From positions 15,706,428 to 15,770,427 of the forward strand of contig NC_064759.1 in NCBI RefSeq assembly GCF_011397635.1: DNA of 64,000 bases. The letters run 5' to 3'. The notes beneath the pieces are model-generated. The model saw only the letters and a list, made by a program, of their open reading frames with translations. It ran no database searches and was not told the origin of the DNA. Below are positions 39,765-50,476 of this stretch, piece by piece. Positions within the stretch are counted from its first letter, which is position 1, and each line of letters begins with the position of its first letter. Source of the stretch: Epinephelus fuscoguttatus (Eukaryota; Chordata; Actinopteri; Perciformes; Serranidae). The position numbers and the translations under genes were made by a program.

Positions 39765-39975
39765 GGCAAATTCTCATACAGAGCAGGTCCTCGTCCATGG
39801 AGTCTGCAGTGCTGTTTCTACAGTAGCCCAGAATGGACAAACCAAACACTGGCTCTAGATAGGGCCCACGTCGGCCTCCATAGTTCTCCTACGAGCTCGG
39901 CACATGGGAGAAGTTTCAGTTCTCAGTTCTCAAACTCATCAGTAGATGCCACTAAATCCTACACACTAGACCTTC
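39765..39975. mobile_element. Truncated TTAA-family MITE
   Basis: GAGCAGGTCCTCGTCCATGG, CAGTAGCCCAGAATGGACAA and GATGCCACTAAATCCTACAC match the family at 13655 and 29296. The left end is missing and the right end decays at GACCTTCAATC. Confidence 0.65.
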
Positions 39976-40171
39976 AATCTTGAATCTTAATTTCATCACA
40001 GTTCCACTTCTCTATTTAAGAAGATATTACCCAAAAATTTGCACAAAATTAGTATAAAAAAAGCAAAAAGGGTATAAGTATAAAAAACTCAAATAAAAAT
40101 AACCTGAAAAAGTGATTAAAATATATTTAAATATATTAAATTAAATATATTATCATTAATTTATTGACACA

Positions 40172-40377
40172 AAGAGACGGACAACCATTCACACATATGA
40201 TCAATTTAGAGTCATCACATTAAGCTGATGTGCATGCCTTTGGATTGGGGGAGGAAGCTGGAGAGGGCACACTGACACGAGGAGAACATGCAGACTCTGC
40301 ACAGAAGGGTGCAAGCGCCCCACCCCAGCACTGAACCACAAACTCTCTTGCTGTGAGGCGACAATGCTAACCACTGC
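40172..40377 (-). repeat. tRNA-derived SINE, minus-strand copy
   Basis: Read on the minus strand it has GCATTGTCGCCTCACAGCAA, GGTTCAGTGCTGGGGTGGGG, a diverged body and GTGAATGGTTGTCCGTCTCT at its end, where it is truncated. It is head to head with the next copy. Confidence 0.85.
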
Positions 40378-40389
40378 ATCTAACATGAT

Positions 40390-40765
40390 CATAATTATAA
40401 ATAGGCTATGGTTAGTAATGGTCAGCATTGTCGCCTCACAGCAAGAGAGTTCGTGGTTCGAACCCAGGATGGGGGAGCCCTTCTGTGTGGAGTTTGCATG
40501 TTCTCCCCATGTCAGCTTGGATTTTCTCCAGGTACTCCGGCTTCCTCCCACAGTCCAAAGACATGTAGGTTTGGTTCACTGGTGACTCTAAATTTCCCGT
40601 AGATGTGAATGTGAGCATGATTGGTTGTCTGTCTCTATGTGTCAGCCCTGTGATAGTCTGGTGACCTGTCCAGGGTGTACCCTGCCTCTCGCCCAATGTC
40701 AGCTGGGATAGGCTCCAGCCCCCCCTGTGACCCCCAACAGGATAAGCGGTTAAAGAAAGTGAATG
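40390..40765 (+). repeat. tRNA-derived SINE, plus-strand copy, near full length
   Basis: It carries an A-box-like TATGGTTAGTAATGGTCAGC, a good B box (GGTTCGAACCC), the body GGCTTCCTCCCACAGTCCAA and GACCTGTCCAGGGTGTACCC, and a tail GTGAATGAATAAT. ATCATAAT flanks both ends, a likely target duplication. It is the most complete copy in the window and serves as the reference for the others. Confidence 0.88.
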
Positions 40766-41299
40766 AATAATCATAATCACAGTTTCATGGACTTTCTCCC
40801 TGAGCTTTTACAATCTTTTAAATCTACTAATTTCTTGCAATTTGTGGGGCATTTCTTGCAGAGTTGCTCATTGCCCTTTTCCCCATGTTTTCGACAGAAA
40901 TCAAACCAATTTGCTCCAGGTTTAAAAGTCTCAATACTTGTGGAAGGCACCTTAATGCAGCACAAGAAAATGGATGCCATTCCAGGTCTCAAAGGGTTAA
41001 TCCTGAACACTGGACCTGTTTCAGTGGCAAATTCTTATTGTGTCCCTGACATTGAAATAAAGTTTTTTTGAAATAAAGTCAATTAAGGGGTTATTTAGGG
41101 CCATTTTGCAACATTGATTAAAATGTAAGTAGTTCTTCCTCTAATTTACCTTTAAAGGCAGTTTAATATTCATTGAGGAGAAATAAAAGTAAATATCATA
41201 TATGTGTATATCCATGCATCTGTAGAGTGAGTCACCTGTGGACTTACGGGCGCTCACCTGTGTGTATTGCTCATTATTGCCTAATAGGTTTCTGTGTGT

Positions 41300-41418
41300 T
41301 TTTGCTGCAGATGCCTGCTGCCACACAGACGGTCTCGTGACGCAGCTATATTTCCCGTCTGAGTCCGCCTCCGCTCGTGCTGTACCGAAAGGGGCAACGG
41401 GACGTCGCTCTGCTTTGG
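41300..41418 (+). promoter_or_regulatory. CpG-rich segment, candidate tnfrsf1a promoter or leader exon
   Basis: About ten CpG steps fall within roughly 90 bases (TCTCGTGACGCAG through GGGACGTCGCTCTG), in otherwise CpG-poor DNA. The segment is preceded by an acceptor-like TTTTTGCTGCAG and followed by a donor-like TTTG|GTAAAA at 41418/41419. The first coding exon of tnfrsf1a also begins with a strong acceptor (GTTTTCCTTGCAG, 45738), so an upstream non-coding exon must exist. This is the best candidate, by inference. Confidence 0.35.
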
Positions 41419-42530
41419 TAAAAAACAAACTGATATATCTTGAATTAAATATACATTTAATTGTCGTATATGGACCTGAAGTGAAGGACAAAGCCCTCGC
41501 TGTGACAGTGGTTGTCCAGGTAAGTGACGGTAAAATACCTCAGCGTGTCAGTGTGTGGGAAGAGATTCATATCAGACTTGAGACTGTGGTAGGCGTGTGG
41601 TGTGTAGCTATACCGAAACCGATGAGACAAGAAAGAAAAACAGTAAAAACTTGAGTGTATGTATTGCTCTGACATACGTCAAAGTTATCAGTCAACACGT
41701 AAGTTTGTCAGGTTGACTTTTGAGGGGTTTTAAGTTAGAAGTTAAGTGCACTGTGTGTGTGTGTGTGTCAGAGCGACGGGGAATAGAGGGGCGAAGCTGC
41801 CAAACCAGTGGAGCTGAAATATGTAGAGTCGTTTTTTATACTGGCTGCAGACCAATTCAGTCTTAAGTCTCTGTTGACTACATACCTCACTAAATAACCT
41901 GACCTATATTGATTTTTAATGTGTGTTTATGCCCTTTGGTTACTAATAAAAAGTTATGGCAGAGGAGAATCCATCCATGCATTTACCATATAACGAGACA
42001 ACCTCAAATGACTTTCAGTGTAATGAAAACTACGACAACTTCCCTTTTAATATGTAATGCCTTACATCTCAGTTTAAGGGTATTTTAAGATATCATATTC
42101 GGCATTAAACAAAATAAAATACAGCTGCCTTTATGTTTTTATCATATCAAATTCATTAACAGAGTTTCTTGCTTACCTCTCACCGACCCTGCAAATAGTT
42201 TCGTTTTATCTGCTATGTTTGGAGAAAACCACCTCTGAAACTTCAGCCCCCTCCCCAATATAATGGTTACTCAGCTTCATTCACAGACCTGTCAACTGTT
42301 TTCATTTGGCCTATTTCCTTGTCAGAGAGTTAAACCTGTCCATAGCAAAGTGTATGGATTATCTTGATTCCTAATCAGCACCTCACATGAAGTTTCCTTG
42401 ACCTCCAATTTATTGTGTAAGAGGCAGACATGTCAGAGGTGGGTGTCTTAAACTAAATGTAAGACTAAGACTAAGTGTTGCTTAGATGCCAAGTATGTGG
42501 GATGGGTGAATTGATCCTGTCAATATAATC

Positions 42531-42885
42531 AGGCCAAAAGTCAGGAGTTCATTAATGGCATTTAGTTAGATTTTTTTTTATAATCACTAAATGGCTTTTA
42601 TTTATACACAACAAAACTTTGTTTATTAATGGATGTGAAATAGAGCGAAAACTTTGCTGTTCCTCTAAACTATGACCTGAGTCAGTGCCTGAGTAATAAA
42701 GGCCACGCTGTTAAAATCAGAAGTGGTAGTCTGGTCATTTGAGGACATGTCGGCATCACCTTATCAGACTTCATCTTTTATCAGATACAGAGTTTAATGT
42801 TTTCAGCCACAGGTGTACTCAAGGCTGGATTACTAAGTGGTCCCAGAGCCGTGAGAGCCCCAGGTTTACTGTATGTCAGCTGGTT
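42531..42885. repeat. Local direct repeat, copy 1
   Basis: About 355 bp are repeated in the same orientation at 44118-44475. Shared blocks include AAAACTTTGCTGTTC, TATGACCTGAGTCAG, CTGAGTAATAAAG, AGTCTGGTCATTTGAGGACA and GTTTTCAGCCACAGGTGTAC. It does not match any repeat family that I know, so a local duplication is more likely than two transposon copies. Confidence 0.8.
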
Positions 42886-42897
42886 CGGTAAATTATT

Positions 42898-44110
42898 TTA
42901 AAGGTCCAGTGTGTAGGTTTTATAGGGATAAATTGGCAGACATGGAATATAATTAGTATGTTTTCTTTAGTGTATAATCACCTGTAAATAAGAATCGTTG
43001 TGTTTTTGTTACCTTAGAATGAGCCGTTTATATCTACATAGGGAGCAGGTCCTTGTCCATGGAGTCTGCCTTGTTGCACCGGCATTTTTCTACAGTAGCC
43101 CAGAACTGACAAACCAAACACTGGTTCTAGATGGGTCCGTGTGTGTTTGCGTGTCAGCCACTGCAGTTAACCAGCCCGTTTTGACTCTGGTATTTCTTCA
43201 AATACCACCCCTTCATCAGTGATTTTGGCAGTTTGTAACACTGCCGGCAACTACATCGTATAAAGAGCTGGAAAGTCTCTATAATTCAGGTTGGAGGGGA
43301 AGCGGATGGGTCAAACAAACCCCAGACTTTCACCTGGTTCACCATGTTCTGTTCACCATGATGTTTACTTCTAAACACAACCACGTGTTTTTGTTGCACA
43401 AGGAAATAAACATGAAAATGAAGTGTTTTACCTGCGTTGTAAGAATATTATGAAACAGAAACTGTACATTTCCTGTGAAAACGTAAGTGTATTTTGAAAA
43501 AACACAATACATGACACAGGCGTAAATTGACGCGCCATCCTGGGACGTCAGCACCAGATACAGGAGGTTACCTAGCACGTCATATTTAGACGTGAAAGTC
43601 GACTGTTTGCTGAGTTGGAATGAGAAGGTCTTGAGTTAACAGCCCCTCTGCGGCGAACAGTGCCAGAAAAATTCTGGTTTTCTAAAGTAAAACTGCTTTA
43701 TTCAGTGTTTTTTCCTGTTTAAATCACGGGGTCTGTTCGTTTGGATGATTCAGCTCCCAGTAAAAATCTTCTGAACATCTTGATTTGAAAGTATCACAGA
43801 AAAAAAGGTGAGCACATATCAGCAAGTGATGGGTTAGCAGCCCGTCTCCAACATGCTTAACAGCATCACAGAAACGCTGATTTCTGACAGGAAAACGCTT
43901 TATTCAGTGTTTTCAGCAGTTTAAATCACAGGGTTCATTTGTTTCGGAGATGAAGAGACCTCTGAGGATTATTCAGCTCCCAGTAAAAACCTTCTGAACA
44001 ATAAACATGAAAGGAATTCTAACCGGGAGACGTTTCAGCTGGTTGCAATCTGCAGCCCTTGCCACTACATGCTACTAAATCCCCCTAAATCTTACACACT
44101 GTTCCTTTAA
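42898..44110. mobile_element. TTAA-family MITE, expanded, between two direct repeats
   Basis: It starts TTAAAGGTCCAGTGTGTAGG and ends TCTTACACACTGTTCCTTTAA. The family landmarks (GGAGCAGGTCCTTGTCCATG, TACAGTAGCCCAGAACTGAC) are intact. An unrelated stretch occupies about 43190-43620, and a block of about 210 bp is repeated in tandem (TTTATTCAGTGTTTT near 43699 and near 43906, each followed by CAGCTCCCAGTAAAAA). It fills almost exactly the gap between the 42531-42885 and 44118-44475 direct repeats. Confidence 0.75.
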
Positions 44111-44117
44111 GGTTCTC

Positions 44118-44475
44118 AGGTCAAGGGTCAGGAGTTCTTTAATGGAGATTTTATACTTTTAATCACTGAAATTATGCACAAAGGGCTTTTCATTACACAC
44201 CAAAAAAACACTGTTTATTAGTGGATGTAAAATAGAGAGAAAACTTTGCTGTTCTTCTAAAATATGACCTGAGTCAGCGCCTGAGTAATAAAGACCACAT
44301 TGTTACTAAAATCAGAAGTGTTAGTCTGGTCATTTGAGGACATCTTAAATGGAGCTTATCCGACTTAGTCTACCTTTTCAGATCAAAAGTTTTATGTTTT
44401 CAGCCACAGGTGTACTCAAGTCTGGATTACTAACTGGCCCTGAAAGCCCCGGCTGAAAGCACTTATCAGCTGAAA
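44118..44475. repeat. Local direct repeat, copy 2
   Basis: This is the second copy of 42531-42885, with scattered substitutions and small indels, and it begins eight bases after the MITE ends. The following 44480-45738 shows no gene; the open stretch at 44540-44842 on the minus strand has no recognisable domain. Confidence 0.8.
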
Positions 44476-45771
44476 CAATAAAGGCCTTGCAGGATTTTTT
44501 AAAAAAGCAACTTATAAGCTCAAACAAAAGTAATTCCTCTCAGTCATCCATGATTTCCCAACAGAAATATGTGACAGTGTATTTATCTGCAGAGAACCCG
44601 CCCTCTGCCTGTAATTTCTTATTTCCTTCTTCTGTTGCTGCGTTCAAGACTTTCATGGGCTGCAGCCTTTGGGCAGTGGTGTGCAGCACCCAGCCAATAA
44701 GAGAGCTCAGGTGAAGTTGAGACTTCATGATAAGATAGTGACTAGGTGCCAGACTGTAAGCACTGTGCATTAAAGAGGAAGCTACAAAAATTGTGAAAAC
44801 AGCGCTGAAATAAAAAGCAAATATAGCGAGGCGAAACACCAACCTTTCACTTTCATTGCTTTATTTGTGTTACTCGAGGCCCTGTCTTGTCCCTGTGTCA
44901 AAATCTGTTTATAAGACCTCAACACCGTATGCACAGAAGTACTTTTTGTTTAAACAAAATACCACACAACATGCAAACCTTGGGGTTGTGCAGTGGAGTG
45001 GAAAGTGGGAGCACTGGGGGGGTTATTGGGCCAGTAATGGAGCCCAGCAGCAATTTAATGCAGTAAAGAGAGTAAAGAGCTTCATAAATTAGAGGCACTA
45101 CATTTGTCTTGTAGGTTCTCAATGCAATGTTACAGGGACTGTGATACATACAAATGCAGGTCAGTAAGCTTCTTTATGCATATGATGGTGTGTTCTTTAC
45201 ACCATGACATTTTCCTAGAATTAAATAAAAAAATAAAATAAACATGTTGCCTGGCTTACATTATAGCAATAACCTGCAATGTATTGAATCATAACCCCTG
45301 TATTGTGATTCATATCGTACTGCCAAATTCTTACCAAAACACAGCAGCACACATGATACATTAATGTCAAAGTACAGCTGAGCCTGATGGAAATTTGTAT
45401 CCTGTAGTGTATGACAGACTGTGGCCTGTTGGTGGTGCTAGAGATGAGAAGTGCATCATGGGCGTAGGATTGTTTGCGAATCTTTTTTTTTTAATCGCAA
45501 TTTAAAAAATATAACTAAGCCTTAGTTTTGTAATTCAGCTGGATTTAATTGTTCATTTAAGGAAATTTAAAACACCAGATATTATATATAGTTGTGACTG
45601 AAAGTGTGTGGGCCCAGAGCATATCGTCTGTCTATCATTCAGCAAAAGGTAGACTTAGTAATAGTATGCATGGTACCTGGAGTTATATCTCTCTTACATT
45701 GGCTGTTTTAGGGGTTTTATAGATTGTTTTCCTTGCAGGCTGCTTCAGATGGATTGAGCTAAACCTGTAAG

Positions 45772-48700
45772 ATGATGGCGAGAGCTGGGCAAAGAGGAAG
45801 ATGGAACAAAAAAGCCCCTGTTGGCACAATACTGCTCCTTATGGTGAGGAAAAACTTGAAGTTCACTTCCCTAATAATTTGAAATTGCATGAGTACGTGA
45901 TAAACTTCCTTGTAATGGACAATAAAGCTTTTCTTTGTATATTCTACTTTGCAGTGCATGTTCATCCCCACTCTGACATTGTTACAAACTTCAGAGGAGG
46001 TGACGTGTGAACCAGGGGAATATCCCAATAATGAAGGAATTTGTTGCAACAAATGCTCTCCAGGTATTTTATGGCCTCCTGCACAATGCATATGATCCAC
46101 AGTGGTCATTATTGAAAATAATATCACATAAGCAGACTTCTTCTTCTATGATTAAATCCATTTTACAAAGAACTAACTGTGTGAACATGGCGTGTTTATG
46201 TTTTCCAGGTTTTAAGCTTGTAGAAATGTGTCAGGGTGTGAATCAGAGAACTAAGTGCATACAATGTCCTGAGGGACTATTCACAGACGAAATGAACTTC
46301 GCCTCCAACTGCAGACGTTGCAGAAAGTGCCTAGGTAAAGCAACATTACTGTTTTTGTGAATCAGCTTCATCTCTTTGATTTGTCAGTGATGTATCAGGT
46401 TAGGGTTTTCTTTGCTCACTTTTTCTCTCTTTTCAACCTTTCTCACAGCAAAATATGACAAGGAGATATCACCATGTCAAAGAAACCAAAACAGGATTTG
46501 TCGCTGTGTGGAGGGGTATTACAAGTCTGTCATCGACTCAGAAACATACGAGTGTCTCAGATGTACACCGTGTGGACCAGATGAAAAGGAAAAACAGACA
46601 TGTAAGTCTTAAGATCTGGCAATGTTAGGAATTCTATGAATATTTAGTTGTGTAAAAACTTCTCATTTATTAATTCTGTGGTCAGTCTAAAGAGGATTAT
46701 TTTTGTTTTGCACAGGTACACCTGAGAGAAACTTTGTGTGTGAATGTAAAGAGAACTACTACAAAGTCAACAACAAGTGTGAACGCTGCAAGAAGTGAGT
46801 GCACTAACGTATATGAGCGTTTGCTACATGCATTGTTCCCATCCTGTTTTTGGGATGCTTATATTTAAAGTTGTTAATAGGGAAGTTGTTTTGTTGAATT
46901 GAAACTTGCGGCACACTTCCGACTTTGTTCAATCTTTCCATTCGCTGGCAACAAAAGAGAGAAGTTACGAGACACTGAGACTGGGCTTATGACATTTTAA
47001 CATTTACAAAACAGGTAATCATTTGTTAAATAAGCTACGTCATTGGCTTCTGATACACTAAGAGAGGACCCCTAAAATATCATAAATCCCTCTGGTCCTA
47101 TGTAAGATAGGCCTACTTGTAAATCTTTTAAACATTTGCGTCAAAGTGTTGTCACGAGGGAGTTACATTTAGCCAAAGTTTTTAAAACTGTCTTACATAT
47201 GCATTTAAATAGGGAATTCCTAGTAAAAATATAAATGGGGCAATCAATAAACTTATCTTGGTAAAGCCCAAAAACTCTGGATGTGTCCAGTTATTGATTG
47301 TTGAGTTAATTTGTTTAGGAGGTGGACAGACACAGATATTTGTCACTGATAAAAGAATTAAAGGGGGGAAGCCCCAGAGAAACTATGCGCCCATAAAGCC
47401 CATAATCCTTAGCTACACTCTTTCCGCATTAATAATAACTGTGGCAGATGAGACAGTATTTTTCCTTCAATTAATACCAATTTCCTGTGTGGTATTAGCT
47501 AGGAAACTATATTCAAAGTGTTAACATGCACTTGTTTGAACAAATTTGCTGGTGTCAGAAAAAGGCATGTCAACCTTCGTGTTTATCACTTCCTCTTTAG
47601 ATGTGTAACTTCCTCCTCAGTGTTGTGAAATGTCCTCTCTCTTCCCCACAGTTGTACCAAAGGGTGTGAGCATCACTGTTCAACAGTTCCTGTTCTGACT
47701 ACAAAAGGTGAGCGCTTGTGAACAACAGGGCACTTTTTATGTGAAAGAGTTAATACACTGGCGCCATGAAATGAACAGGATGTAGTGTTACTCTGCGGTT
47801 TCAATATGATGTGTGTGATGTGTAATGAACTACAGCTGCACTGTGGTAATGTGGAAACCATGAATTGAACAGCAGTCTGACATTAATACAGATGTTTTGT
47901 TTTTTTGTGAGAAACAATTAGGTCTAAATTGTTCATTTTAGTCTTAGTGTTATATTAATTAGCTAAAATGGAAAATGTCTAAATATCTAAGAGCATTTCA
48001 CATGATTCACTTTCAGTTTAAGCCAAGTCATGTAAGGACAGACATTTTAAGGGAAGTAAAATTTTGCAAAGGCAAGCTATTCCTGTGCATTTGGAACAGA
48101 AAAGGAGTTATAAATCAGGTACACGCTAGCTTAACTTTCCATATTAGCCAAACCAAACCTTTGCCTTGCTTTACGCTGTCATTTAAGTTATAAAATGTTT
48201 TTGTATCCAATACCAGGATGGCAATCAGACACTTACTTAACCTTTTAATCCTATTTTGTGGAGTCTGCATCCTCAGACCTGCCGCAACCACTGGTACTAC
48301 CTGTCTCTTATCCAGGTCCAGGAGGTGTTAATTAATTAATTTATTAGGAATTATTTTTATAAACTGCAAGGACGTACTGAAAGAAATGTGATACAGTAAA
48401 TAATTCTTGGACATATTGTCCCTACAAGTTTTCCATCATACTTTAATGCTTAGGCCGTTACAATCATGACAAGGGTATAACATTCTGTTCTATATGGTAT
48501 TAAAGAGGTCTTAAATGTTCTGTATGCGTCATTCAAAACATTGATACAGCAGCAAACAGCTATTTGCTATGTAAAGACATATTGGAGTAATGGCATCCTG
48601 AGCAGAGAATGAAGTCACTCTCCCTCTATGTGTTGAAATCTGAGCTTCTCTGTTGTTCTGGCACTTGCATGGTGGCTAAGTGCCCCTCTGCCATCACTCT

Positions 48701-50125
48701 GCACTGCCCTCATGTGGCAATCACTATCAGGACGGCAGCAGAGCAGTTCCTCCCTGGTTAACGCTGCTAACTCTGTCAGCACTGTTGCCATTGTCTGGGC
48801 TGTTTATAGAGTTTGCACCGTGAGTTGGTAGCTCCGGCTCAACCACCTCCATGTTGAGAACTGTGTGCAGATAATCCAGCAACAGACTCTGAATCGTTGG
48901 TATGCTCTGAGTGTCGCATACAGCTCCTTTAGGCTCCGATCACACAGACAGCATTTTGCAGGTTACAAAACCCGAGGCGCACAGCACTGCTTTTTTTTTA
49001 ATTATTGAATGTCAGTAGTAAAAAAAAAAAATGCTTGCAGAAAGAGCTGCTAAAACACTTTCTGTGTGATCTGGGCCTTAAAAAGTCTTGAATTTAACCT
49101 GGTGAAGCCTGCAGAAATATTCTTGTTTAGCATCAAAGAGGCGAAGATAAAGTTAGTTAGGTATTAAAGTGTAGAGTTTTTTAGATGTGGCTTCTTTACA
49201 AATAGAATGTAGTTTGGACTGTCAGAATAACTGTTGCTTTTTAACGTGTATCCACCTTCATCTTTTGTTCCCTATCTGCCTCTTCGGATCCTTACGAAGG
49301 CCGTGAGCCTGGACATGAATATCTTATCAACATAATTACTGCAGTAGGAGTTGTGGCTGTGGTCTCGCTGGTGCTTGTGGTTCTCATCACCCATGTGGCC
49401 ACAAAAATGTCGACTGAGAAGAAAATGCTGAAACCATCCTGCCAACCATCAGACGTTTCCCAGGACTCATGCGAGGTACACTGATTTAACAGTCTGTGGT
49501 TACTTTTCTCTGCTGGATGGACATTTACAGTCATTAACATTTAATCTGCCTTTGTCTCATAGCGAGTCCTAATCCAAAGTGATGAACCTTCACAGAACAT
49601 GAGCGTTACGGCTGTTCCTCCAAGTCCTGTGAGTGAACCAGAGCCGCCCAATCTGCCTGACTGTGTCCCCCTGGAAATCAAGGGTGAGTGTTATTTTATA
49701 CTGCACATAGCAGCACATGCTCCATATGAACAGTTCGGTGTGTTTTGACTCAAACATACAGAAAACTATTGTACTAACTCCTATCTCTTCCCCCAACAAC
49801 TCCCTACCTTTTCTCGCTTCCTGCAGTCTCTGACCTGATCTACACTGTGCTGGACCTGGTTCCTGTGCTGCAGGTGAAGCAGCTGGTGCGTTCTCTTGGT
49901 GTGAAAGACACAGAGATCGAACAAGCAGAGTTGGATCACTCCCGATCCTGCCGCGAGGCTCACTACCAGATGCTGAGGGTGTGGGCCGAGAGAGGGTCAA
50001 CGGGTAGAGGAAGACAAGGTAGAATGCTGCACATGCCCTTGTTGCAGGAGTTGTTGGATGAACTGAGAAAGATGCACCTGGGACGAGCAGCCGAGGAGCT
50101 GGAGACAGTGTACAGCATTCAGTAA
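45772..50125 (+). CDS. tnfrsf1a: TNF receptor 1 (TNFRSF1A), death-domain receptor
   Basis: Ten coding exons were placed: 45772-45843, 45955-46063, 46209-46334, 46449-46601, 46716-46794, 47652-47707, 48277-48315, 49300-49475, 49563-49683 and 49827-50125. They total 1230 nt, or 409 aa. The start is fixed by an in-frame TAA at 45760 within the same exon; a second ATG follows at once. After a signal peptide come four TNFR repeats (CEPGEYPNNEGICCNKCSPG, TKCIQCPEGLFTDEM, RICRCVEGYYKS, FVCECKENYYKVNNKC). A membrane span lies at about 219-243 (INIITAVGVVAVVSLVLVVL). The C-terminal death domain is at about 311-395 (KQLVRSLGVKDTEIEQAELD, CREAHYQMLRVWAERG, LLDELRKMHLGRAAEEL). TNFR1 binds TNF, assembles through its pre-ligand domain, and recruits TRADD to drive NF-kB or cell death. 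The 39-nt exon 48277-48315 is the least certain; frame holds with or without it. Confidence 0.93.
46800..47640. other. tnfrsf1a intron 5
   Basis: I see no exon, repeat end or conserved motif in this 0.86-kb intron. The open stretch at 47258-47524 has no domain and no splice sites that fit the receptor phases. Confidence 0.5.
48932..49077. mobile_element. PIF/Harbinger-type MITE, 146 bp
   Basis: The ends are GGCTCCGATCACACAGACAG and, in reverse complement, GGCCCAGATCACACAGAAAG. TTA flanks both sides (48929-48931 and 49078-49080). It is almost wholly palindromic, with A/T runs in the centre. It sits in tnfrsf1a intron 7. Confidence 0.8.
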
Positions 50126-50420
50126 TCCTGCGTCGCATGCCAAGTGGAACAAGAAGCTTATGAAACCAAGTATTGTCTCTTTAGAGACTCACTCACGGGC
50201 AGCCTCAAAGCATTCAAACTGACACGGTGCTACCACACGGCAGTTTTATTTCACAGAAACCAGCTTCACTGAGCACTCTACCTCTCCTCCTGCCAGTCGC
50301 TCACTGAGAAGACAGGGTCAGACTACTGAGAGCAACAGAGCAAATGGCTCAGGGAGGGAGCATCACAGAAAATGAGTTCTTGCACAGATAAATTCTGCTT
50401 ATAAAGAAAAACTTCTGCTA

Positions 50421-50461
<41 letters not shown>
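50421..50461. repeat. (TG)n(TA)n microsatellite in the tnfrsf1a 3' flank
   Basis: Four TG units run into about 16 TA units, 300 bases after the stop codon and just before the AATAAA at 50468. If the mRNA ends there, the repeat is inside the 3' UTR as a UA-rich tract. Confidence 0.9.
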
Positions 50462-50464
<3 letters not shown>

Positions 50465-50467
50465 ATG

Positions 50468-50473
50468 AATAAA
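50468..50473 (+). other. Candidate tnfrsf1a polyadenylation signal
   Basis: AATAAA lies 343 bases after the stop codon, directly upstream of the MITE at 50477. An alternative signal (GAATAAATGC near 52406) would make a much longer 3' UTR. Confidence 0.45.
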
Positions 50474-50476
50474 AAG

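Larger units (their letters stand above)
37215..41290. other. Divergent intergenic interval cd27 / tnfrsf1a, left half
   Basis: No exons are supported. The open stretch at 37282-37755 (157 codons) has no domain, no splice context and no known relatives that I recognise. The interval contains MITEs at 39148-39440 and 39765-39975 and the SINE pair at 40172-40765. The stretches 37215-39140 and 40770-41290 show nothing further. Confidence 0.5.

Noticed and set aside
48600-48930. Possible exon in tnfrsf1a intron 7
   Set aside because: This G/C-richer patch has no frame with TNFR-type cysteines and no splice pair of the required phase.
49590-50138. 182-codon open frame on the minus strand
   Set aside because: It is the antisense shadow of the tnfrsf1a tail and death-domain exons, whose sense frame matches TNFR1 and has proper splice sites.
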